Below are positions 54,434 to 64,000 of a DNA stretch of 64,000 nucleotides, piece after piece (position 1 is the first letter of the stretch; each line of letters starts with the position of its first letter). The notes below the pieces were generated by a model that worked only from the letters and a program-made list of their open reading frames with translations, did no database searches and was not told the DNA's origin. The position numbers and the translations under genes were made by a program. Origin of the DNA: Thiobaca trueperi (GTDB lineage Bacteria > Pseudomonadota > Gammaproteobacteria > Chromatiales > Chromatiaceae); the NCBI RefSeq assembly GCF_004342175.1, contig NZ_SMAO01000001.1, forward strand, positions 310,001-374,000, in the 5' to 3' direction.

Positions 54434-55737
54434 CTGACCTCTTTGCCAAAGTCCCTGCCCCACCGCTGGCCGAAGCCCTCAGACCCAGGGTTCTGGAGGA
54501 TGTGATCGGGCAGTCCCACCTGCTGGGTGAAGGCAAGCCCTTGCGACTCGCTTTCCAGTCCGGTCAGGCGCACTCCATGATTCTGTGGGGACCGCCGGGG
54601 GTTGGCAAAACGACCCTGGCCAGACTCACGGCCCAGGCGTTCGGCAGTGAGTTCATTGCGCTGTCGGCGGTCTTTGCAGGCGTCAAAGACATCCGGGCGG
54701 CGATTGAACAGGCCGAACTGAACCTGTCGCAAGGCCAACGCACGATCCTGTTCGTCGATGAAATTCATCGCTTCAACAAGTCCCAGCAGGATGCGCTCCT
54801 GCCCTATGCCGAATCCGGGCTGGTGACCTTCATCGGCGCCACCACGGAGAATCCGTCGTTTGAAGTGAACGCGGCCCTGCTGTCCCGCGCTCAGGTCTAT
54901 GTCTTGCAGTCACTCACCGACGATGAATTGCGGCAACTGCTGGCGAGGGCGAGGGATCAGGCATTGAGTCATCTTCAGTTCGATGACGCAGCGGTTGACA
55001 CCCTCGTCGGCTATGCCGACGGCGATGCCAGACGCTGTCTGAATCTGCTTGAGCAGTGCAGCACCGCCGCCGGAGCGGCTGGTGTGACCCGGATTGACGC
55101 CGACTTCATCCAGAACGCCCTGACCCTCAACGCCCGACGGTTCGATCAGGGCGGCGATTACTTTTATGACCAGATTTCCGCGCTTCACAAGTCAGTCAGG
55201 GGCTCCAACCCGGATGCCGCGCTCTACTGGCTGACCCGGATGCTGGACGGCGGGGCGGATCCTCACTATCTGTCCAGGCGCATCCTGCGCATGGCGTGGG
55301 AAGACATCGGACTGGCTGATCCCCGAGCCATGCAGATCGCCAACGAGGCGGCGCTGACCTATGAACGGCTGGGCTCGCCAGAGGGCGAGCTGGCCCTTGG
55401 ACAAGCCGTCATTTACCTGGCGATCGCGGCCAAAAGCAACGCCGGCTACAAGGCTTACAATGCCGCGCGCGCCTTTGTGAAACGGGACAGGAGCCGTGAC
55501 GTGCCCGTGCATCTGCGCAATGCCCCGACGCGGCTCATGAAGGAACTGGGTCATGGACAGGCCTATCGTTACGCCCATGACGAACCTCATGCCTATGCCG
55601 CCGGTGAAACCTATCTTCCCGACGGCATGCCTGAGCCGCACTGGTATCAACCGGCGCCACGCGGTCTGGAGATCAAGATCGCGGAGAAAATGGCGTTTCT
55701 AAAACAGCTTGATGAGGACGCGGAAAAGAGGACGTAG
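54430..55737 (+). CDS. rarA: Replication-associated recombination protein A (AAA+ ATPase)
   Basis: 435 residues. Walker A GPPGVGKTTLA, Walker B FVDEIHRFNKSQQDALL and sensor GATTENPSFEVNAALLSRAQV are present, with the C-terminal MgsA tetramerisation domain. RarA (MgsA) acts at stalled forks with SSB. It starts within the end of an azoreductase fragment. Length is near that of E. coli RarA (447). Confidence 0.95.
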   Translation: MTDLFAKVPAPPLAEALRPRVLEDVIGQSHLLGEGKPLRLAFQSGQAHSMILWGPPGVGKTTLARLTAQAFGSEFIALSAVFAGVKDIRAAIEQAELNLSQGQRTILFVDEIHRFNKSQQDALLPYAESGLVTFIGATTENPSFEVNAALLSRAQVYVLQSLTDDELRQLLARARDQALSHLQFDDAAVDTLVGYADGDARRCLNLLEQCSTAAGAAGVTRIDADFIQNALTLNARRFDQGGDYFYDQISALHKSVRGSNPDAALYWLTRMLDGGADPHYLSRRILRMAWEDIGLADPRAMQIANEAALTYERLGSPEGELALGQAVIYLAIAAKSNAGYKAYNAARAFVKRDRSRDVPVHLRNAPTRLMKELGHGQAYRYAHDEPHAYAAGETYLPDGMPEPHWYQPAPRGLEIKIAEKMAFLKQLDEDAEKRT

Positions 55738-55766
55738 CGGACGGTTCAGGTTCGGTTGATTCGATT

Positions 55767-56213
55767 TCAGGCCGGGACGTGACGCAACCGTCCCGTCAGA
55801 CGCAGGCCATCGCGCATGTTCAGACCAAGCAGCGTGATGTTGACGGCGCCAGCGACCAGTTCGAGCGCCTGCACGGCGTAAAAGACGGCATCAAGCTCGC
55901 CTGCCTGGGCCTTGAAGGCCAAAAACAGGGCCGCCGGCATCAGGATCAGCAGGCCATTCATGGCGACGACCGGCATGCGCCGACGCTTGGCATCGACCAG
56001 ACGGCCACCGCGCTGTCCGGCGAGCACGAATCCCGAGCCGCCGGTCGCCATCAGCGCGGGAATCAGCAGCAGGAAGCCCCAGGGGATCAGGCTCTTGACG
56101 AGCACAACGGTTGTCGGCGGGCCGAAGACCTCGGACACCAGGGTCGTGCCCCAGAAGGCCAGGATGATCAGCAACGCCAGCGCACCGGCAAGCGGGTGAA
56201 GGGTTTTGGACAT
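55767..56213 (-). CDS. Membrane protein, four predicted helices
   Basis: 148 residues with four hydrophobic segments (about 10-27, 38-58, 78-98, 108-130). I do not recognise a family. It is divergent from a MarR-type regulator with a perfect palindrome between them, which suggests control by that regulator. The ATG at 56213 follows AGGAG. Confidence 0.7.
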   Translation of the reverse strand: MSKTLHPLAGALALLIILAFWGTTLVSEVFGPPTTVVLVKSLIPWGFLLLIPALMATGGSGFVLAGQRGGRLVDAKRRRMPVVAMNGLLILMPAALFLAFKAQAGELDAVFYAVQALELVAGAVNITLLGLNMRDGLRLTGRLRHVPA

Positions 56214-56241
56214 GGGACGGCTCCTCTCCAGAAGATTAAAC

Positions 56242-56253
56242 ATAGCATGCTAT
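56242..56253. promoter_or_regulatory. Palindromic operator between membrane gene and marR-type gene
   Basis: ATAGCATGCTAT is a 12-base perfect palindrome, with a further ATAGCA half-site 4 bases on and a mirrored AGCTATGC near 56270. It lies 29 bases upstream of the membrane protein start and 42 upstream of the regulator start. This is where MarR-family proteins bind to repress both genes. Confidence 0.65.
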
Positions 56254-56294
56254 ATAGCATTGCATTCCAAGCTATGCAAGTGTTAGGAAGAGAC

Positions 56295-56762
56295 GTGGAA
56301 TTCATCACAGACCAATCGGCGGGCTATCTTGTCAATCACCTGGCAAGACTCTTTGCCCGCCAGCTTCAGGACCGGATCAAGCCGCTTGGCCTGACAACCG
56401 GAACCTTCCCTGCCCTGCTGGTGCTCTGGGAGGGCGACGGCCTGACCCAGCGCGAGCTGATCGACCGCCTGGACATCGAGCAGCCGACCCTGGCCAACAC
56501 CCTGGCGCGCATGGAGCGCGACGGGCTGGTAATCCGCAAAAAAGACGCAGTGGATGCCAGGGCGCAGCGCATCTGGCTGACCGATCAGGCCCGCGCCCTG
56601 CGCGCCCCGGCCATCGCGGCGGCCATGCAGGTCAACAGCGAGGCGCTGGCCGGACTGACGGAGGCCGAACGCGACCAGTTCCTCGCGTTGATGCGCCGGA
56701 TCATTGCCGGAATGCAGAAGGATGCGCTGGACGAAGTGGAGGACCGACAGGAGACAGGATGA
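56295..56762 (+). CDS. MarR family transcriptional regulator
   Basis: 155 residues, winged helix-turn-helix. The DNA-binding part reads LTQRELIDRLDIEQPTLANTLARMERDGLVIRKKDAVDARAQRIWLT, the standard MarR pattern with the D-x-R wing. I start at the GTG at 56295, since AGGA lies six bases before it and VEFITDQSAGYLVNHLARLF is the usual opening; ATGs at 56247 and 56274 are possible. It is likely to repress itself and the divergent membrane protein. Confidence 0.88.
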   Translation: MEFITDQSAGYLVNHLARLFARQLQDRIKPLGLTTGTFPALLVLWEGDGLTQRELIDRLDIEQPTLANTLARMERDGLVIRKKDAVDARAQRIWLTDQARALRAPAIAAAMQVNSEALAGLTEAERDQFLALMRRIIAGMQKDALDEVEDRQETG

Positions 56763-57012
56763 GCGGGGCGCCACCACCTGCCCCATCTTCTCCGCGCTGT
56801 TCGGTGTCTGCGTCCATCAGTCGCGGGCAGGCAATACGGGCACCCCAAGCTGCCCGACTATCTGCCGCCGGATACCGCCGAGCGTCTGGCCGGCCAGGGC
56901 GTGCAGGATCACTGCCAATCTCGTCAGGGAATCGTCCGCTCCGGCGACCACCAGAGTTGGCCTGTTATTTGCTGAATAAAAACCCTTCTCAGCCTCGCAT
57001 ACGCCACCGCCC
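56763..57012. other. Intergenic region with possible gene relic
   Basis: 250 bases before anfA. On the minus strand, a frame reads RPTLVVAGADDSLTRLAV... for about 48 residues, and the plus strand has an open frame (GHPKLPDYLPPDTAERLAGQ...). Neither has a start codon of its own. One of them may be a decayed gene. A sigma-54-like site lies at 56958-56973. Confidence 0.3.
56958..56973 (+). promoter_or_regulatory. Candidate sigma-54 promoter of anfA
   Basis: TGGCCT-N5-TTGCT, with GG and GC spaced as in the consensus TGGCAC-N5-TTGCW. It lies 40 bases upstream of the anfA start. In A. vinelandii anfA expression is under nitrogen control, so a sigma-54 promoter would make sense, but two bases of the -24 box differ. 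Confidence 0.45.
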
Positions 57013-58626
57013 ATGAATGACACCGTCACCCTGGAGTTCGACATCAACGACTTCGTGGAGGAGTTCACGCACTGCTTTACCGGCGAGTGCCGGGTGAACG
57101 TCCTGCCTGTCCTGCACCGGATCGGTTTTGTCAGCACGCAGAGCGCCGATCTCTCCGCCCTGCTCGCCATCATCCTGGAGGTCATGCAGCAGCCACTGAG
57201 AATGCAGCGGGGCATGCTGATGCTCTATGACCGGCACTCCGACACCATCTTCATCCACGAGAGCTTTGGCCTGACCGATGAGGAAAAGGGGCGCGGCATC
57301 TACGCCCCCGGCGAGGGGATCACGGGCAAGGTGGTGGAGAGCGGCAAGGCGATCGTCGTCGCGCGTCTGCACGAGAACAGCGATTTTCTCGACCGGACCC
57401 AGGCGCACGCCGACCGTGGCCGCGCCAATGCCTCCTTCATCTGCGTGCCCATCGTCCGCGCCCAGAAGGTTCTGGGGACCATCTGCGCCGAGCGCGTCTA
57501 CATGAGCCGGCGGCTGCTGGAACAGGATGTCAAGCTGCTGGCGACCATCGCCGCCATGATCGCCCCGGTGGTCGATCTGTATCTGATCGAGAACATCGAC
57601 AAGGTCCGGCTGGAGAACGAGAACCGCCGGCTCAAGAGCGCCCTCAAACGCCGTTTCAAGCCCTCCAACATCATCGGCAATTCCAAACCGATGCAGCAGG
57701 TCTACGAGCACATCCGCAAGGTCGCCGGGGCACGGGCGACGGTGCTGATCCTGGGCGAAAGCGGGGTCGGCAAGGAGCTGGTCGCCAGCGCCATTCATTA
57801 CAACAGCCCTTACGCCGAGGGGCCGTTCGTCAAGTCCAACTGTGCCGCCTTCCCCGACAACCTGATCGAGAGCGAGCTCTTCGGTCATGAGCGGGGATCC
57901 TTCACCGGCGCGGTGGCGACCCACAAGGGCTGTTTCGAGCAGGCCGACGGCGGCACCATCTTTCTCGACGAGGTCGGCGAACTGAGTCTGGCCAACCAGG
58001 CCAAGCTGCTGCGGGTGCTACAGGAACGCACCTTCAAACGGATCGGCGGGGTCAAGCCAATCAAGGTGGATCTGCGCATCATCACCGCCACCAACCGCAA
58101 TCTGGCGGCGATGGTCGAAGAAGGCACCTTCCGCGAAGATCTCTACTACCGGCTCAACGTCTTCTGCATCACCATCCCCCCGTTACGCGAGCGCGGCAGC
58201 GACGTCATCACCCTGGCCGACCATTTCGTCACCCGCTACGCCGCCGAGAACGGCAAGAGCGTCAAGCGCATCTCGACCCCCGCGCTCAACATGCTGATGA
58301 GCTATCACTGGCCGGGCAACGTGCGCGAACTGGAGAACGTCATCGAGAGCGCGGTCATCCTCTCCGAAGACGGCGTCATCCACAGCTACGACCTGCCGCC
58401 TTCGCTCCAGACCTCGCACGAGAGCGGCACCGTCAACGGGTTTTCGCTGGAGGACAAGCTGCGCGCGGTCGAATACGAGATGATCGCCGAGGCGCTCAAG
58501 AACAACGGCGGCAGGGTCGGCGAGGCCGCTGAAGAACTCGGGCTCACCCGCCGCATGCTGGGCATCCGCATGCAGAAGCACCACATCAGCTACAAACCAT
58601 TCCGCAGCACGTCACCGCTCGACTGA
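57013..58626 (+). CDS. anfA: Sigma-54-dependent activator of Fe-only nitrogenase genes
   Basis: 537 residues, NifA/VnfA/AnfA family. Residues 1-40 hold Cys21 and Cys26, the pair known to be needed in A. vinelandii AnfA. A GAF domain covers about 45-190. The AAA+ domain has Walker A GESGVGKE (248-255), GSFTGA (295-300), Walker B GGTIFLDEVGEL, and RIITATNRNL. A Fis-type HTH closes the protein (about 497-530, RVGEAAEELGLTRRMLGIRMQKH). It should drive the sigma-54 promoter ahead of anfH. The GSFTGA loop has Ser in place of the usual Ala. No clear ribosome site precedes the ATG. Confidence 0.9.
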   Translation: MNDTVTLEFDINDFVEEFTHCFTGECRVNVLPVLHRIGFVSTQSADLSALLAIILEVMQQPLRMQRGMLMLYDRHSDTIFIHESFGLTDEEKGRGIYAPGEGITGKVVESGKAIVVARLHENSDFLDRTQAHADRGRANASFICVPIVRAQKVLGTICAERVYMSRRLLEQDVKLLATIAAMIAPVVDLYLIENIDKVRLENENRRLKSALKRRFKPSNIIGNSKPMQQVYEHIRKVAGARATVLILGESGVGKELVASAIHYNSPYAEGPFVKSNCAAFPDNLIESELFGHERGSFTGAVATHKGCFEQADGGTIFLDEVGELSLANQAKLLRVLQERTFKRIGGVKPIKVDLRIITATNRNLAAMVEEGTFREDLYYRLNVFCITIPPLRERGSDVITLADHFVTRYAAENGKSVKRISTPALNMLMSYHWPGNVRELENVIESAVILSEDGVIHSYDLPPSLQTSHESGTVNGFSLEDKLRAVEYEMIAEALKNNGGRVGEAAEELGLTRRMLGIRMQKHHISYKPFRSTSPLD

Positions 58627-58880
58627 TCCCTCCTTCCCGCCCGATCACCCGGTCATTCCTGGCCGGCATCTCCCATCTCCAGCCGCCAAAACCCGAAAGG
58701 GACTTCCCGACAGTATCCCGACTCGCCGGGCAGTCAGGGCGCCCCGCGCCCCTCCTGATGGGGCACGACCTCTTTCCCAAGCCAGAGAGCCGTGCTTCGA
58801 AAATTGACGCCTGACGAACAATTTGTCAGCGAATTCGACCGGAACGGTCAATTCCCGAAAACCAGGGTCAGAGGCCGTGA

Positions 58881-60032
<1,152 letters not shown>

Positions 60033-60057
60033 CAGGCGAGATACAGGAGTCAATGCA

Positions 60058-60375
60058 ATGAAGATGATTCGCGCAATCGTCCGTCCGGACGCCGCCGACG
60101 CTGTCAGCGAGGCACTGGCCGAAGCGGGCTTTTTTTCGATGACTCAGGTTCACGCCTTCGGACGCGGCAAGCAGAAGGGGATCTCGCTCGGCAGCATCCG
60201 TTATGACGAGCTGCCCAAGACCATGATCCTGATGGTGGCCGAAGACGAGGACGTCGAGGAGATCGTCAAGATCGTCAACTACAAGGCGTACACCGGCAAC
60301 TTCGGCGACGGCAAGGTCTTCGTCTCACCGGTCGAGGCGGCCTTTACGGTGCGCACCGGCCAACCCGGACTCTGA
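60058..60375 (+). CDS. nifI1: PII-like nitrogenase regulator NifI1
   Basis: 105 residues, GlnB-type fold. The pattern MKMIRAIVRP, VHAFGRGKQKGISLG, YDELPKTMILMVAEDEDVEEIV and GDGKVFVSPVEAAFTVRTG is that of NifI1, with the T-loop YDELPK in place of the Tyr51 region of GlnB. In methanogens NifI1/NifI2 bind NifDK directly and shut it off when 2-oxoglutarate is low. The position between anfH and anfD fits this role for the Fe-only enzyme. Confidence 0.88.
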   Translation: MKMIRAIVRPDAADAVSEALAEAGFFSMTQVHAFGRGKQKGISLGSIRYDELPKTMILMVAEDEDVEEIVKIVNYKAYTGNFGDGKVFVSPVEAAFTVRTGQPGL

Positions 60376-60389
60376 GCCCGGAGGATCCC

Positions 60390-62711
<2,322 letters not shown>

Positions 62712-62727
62712 CCGGGGATCGAACACC

Positions 62728-64000
62728 ATGCATTGCGAACTCAAAGAGAAAGACCGGATCGGGACCATCAACCCGATCTTCACCTGCCAGCCAGCGGGCG
62801 CCCAGTACGCCAGCATCGGCATCAAGGAGTGCATCGGCATCGTCCACGGCGGCCAGGGCTGCGTCATGTTCGTACGGCTGCTGATCTCGCAGCACCTGAA
62901 GGAGAGCTTCGAAATCGCCTCCTCCTCGGTGCATGAGGATGGCGCCGTGTTCGGCGCACTTGACCGCGTCGAGCAGGCAGTGGACGTGCTCCTGATGCGC
63001 TATCCGCACGTCAAGGTGGTACCCATCATCAGCACCTGCTCGACCGAGGTCATCGGCGACGACATCGACGGCGTGGTGCGCAAGCTCAACGAGGAGCTGC
63101 TGCCCGAGAAGTACCCGGGACGCGAGGTCCATCTGATCCCGATCCACACCCCGAGCTTCGTCGGCAGCATGGTCACCGGCTACGACGTGGCGGTGCGCGA
63201 CTTCGTCAAGTACTTCGCCGAGAAGGGCGAGCCCAACGGCAAGCTCAATCTGATCACCGGCTGGGTCAACCCGGGCGACGTCAAGGCGCTCAAGCACCTG
63301 CTGGCCGAGATGGACATCCAGGCCAACGTGCTGTTCGAGATCGAGAGCTTCGATTCGCCGCTGATGCCCGATGGCAACTTCGTGTCACACGGCAGTACCA
63401 CGATCGAGGATCTCAAGCGCACCGGCAGCGCCAGCGCCACACTCGCGCTCAACCGCTACGAGGGCGGTCAGGCGGCCAAGTATCTGGAGAACGAGTTCGG
63501 TCAGCCCACCATCGTCGGCCCGACGCCGATCGGCATCCGCAACACGGATACCTTCCTGGCGAATCTGAAGAAACTCACCGGCAAGCCGATCCCGCACTCG
63601 CTGGTGGTCGAGCGCGGCATCGCCATCGATGCCCTGACCGACCTCACGCACATGTTCCTGGCCGACAAGCGGGTCGCCATCTACGGCAACCCGGATCTGG
63701 TGATCGGGCTCGCCGAGTTCTGTCTGGACCTGGAGATGAAACCGGTCCTGCTGCTGCTCGGCGACGACAACGCCAACTACGGCGACGATCCGCGCATCCA
63801 GGCGATGCAGCAGAACGTCGATTACCCGATGGAGATCATCACCAACGCCGACCTCTGGGATCTGGAAGACCGGGTCAAGAACCAGGGGCTGGAGCTGGAC
63901 CTCATCCTCGGGCATTCGAAGGGACGCTTCGCAGCGATGGAATGCAACGTACCGATGGTGCGGGTCGGGTTTCCGACCTACGACCGGGCCGGTCTCTACC
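62728..64000 (+). CDS. anfK: Fe-only nitrogenase beta subunit (partial)
   Basis: 424 codons; about 40 residues are cut by the window edge (A. vinelandii AnfK is 462). P-cluster Cys: INPIFTCQPAG, VHGGQGCVMFVR and STCSTEVIGDD. The N-terminus is MHCELKEKDRIGTINPIF. It is short at the N-terminus compared to NifK, as is normal for AnfK. Confidence 0.95.
   Translation, partial: MHCELKEKDRIGTINPIFTCQPAGAQYASIGIKECIGIVHGGQGCVMFVRLLISQHLKESFEIASSSVHEDGAVFGALDRVEQAVDVLLMRYPHVKVVPIISTCSTEVIGDDIDGVVRKLNEELLPEKYPGREVHLIPIHTPSFVGSMVTGYDVAVRDFVKYFAEKGEPNGKLNLITGWVNPGDVKALKHLLAEMDIQANVLFEIESFDSPLMPDGNFVSHGSTTIEDLKRTGSASATLALNRYEGGQAAKYLENEFGQPTIVGPTPIGIRNTDTFLANLKKLTGKPIPHSLVVERGIAIDALTDLTHMFLADKRVAIYGNPDLVIGLAEFCLDLEMKPVLLLLGDDNANYGDDPRIQAMQQNVDYPMEIITNADLWDLEDRVKNQGLELDLILGHSKGRFAAMECNVPMVRVGFPTYDRAGLY

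Overview
The window is a GC-rich stretch of chromosome from a gammaproteobacterium. The mix of genes (two-aptamer glycine riboswitch ahead of split gcvPA/gcvPB, RNase E with the Zn-link cysteines at the E. coli positions, VPLPA-CTERM protein, DUF2782, DUF2835, YebG, class II polyphosphate:AMP phosphotransferase, Fe-only nitrogenase) fits a purple sulfur bacterium of the Chromatiaceae. That placement is an inference from gene content; there is no rRNA gene or phylogenetic marker analysis behind it. No prophage, transposase or CRISPR array is visible.

Layout. 1-1.2 kb: start of hisH and an exported VPLPA-CTERM protein. 1.3-7.2 kb: glycine riboswitch and the glycine cleavage genes gcvT-gcvH-gcvPA, then a repeat-flanked tpx, gcvPB and dgkA. 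7.3-9.5 kb: molybdopterin genes moaB-moeA-moaD. 9.7-11.4 kb: a ParD/ParE-like toxin-antitoxin pair, a repeat-containing lipoprotein and a small exported protein. 11.4-15.7 kb: a fosmidomycin-resistance type transporter and gloA, separated by an AT-richer insert that carries a large secreted beta-helix/LamG protein and is bounded by a 164-bp direct duplication. 15.9-21.3 kb: queuosine-precursor transporter, dCTP deaminase interrupted by an intein, ubiA, polyphosphate:AMP phosphotransferase. 21.8-25.9 kb: cheD, DUF5610, DUF2835, PilZ, glgC. 26-31.7 kb: complete pstSCAB-phoU operon with a Pho-box-like site. 31.8-40.8 kb: exported protein, glycosyltransferase, sppA-gph-rluC, divergent rne, LMW phosphatase. 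41-50 kb: secreted metalloprotease, argG, sugar dehydrogenase, FadL-type porin, PerM-type permease, small proteins. 50.5-56.8 kb: rep helicase, tRNA-Arg(CCG), membrane proteins, yebG, rarA, MarR regulator.

57-64 kb is the most distinctive part: an Fe-only nitrogenase locus, anfA then anfH-nifI1-nifI2-anfD-anfG-anfK (anfK runs off the end). AnfA would activate a perfect sigma-54 promoter (TGGCAC-N5-TTGC) ahead of anfH. The two PII-like genes lie between anfH and anfD, an arrangement best known from archaeal and anaerobe nif operons. They suggest direct ammonium/2-oxoglutarate control of the enzyme on top of transcriptional control. AnfD keeps Cys257 and His423 as cofactor ligands, and AnfA keeps the Cys21/Cys26 pair.

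The intergenic space is unusually repeat-rich. About ten copies of a hairpin element with CGCGGTTTA ends are scattered through the window. Three of them form a conserved composite of about 192 bp, and some copies supply the stop codons of flanking genes. Three further inverted-repeat families occur. Two inserts (beta-helix gene, sugar dehydrogenase gene) are each followed by a relic of the 3' end of the gene that precedes them.
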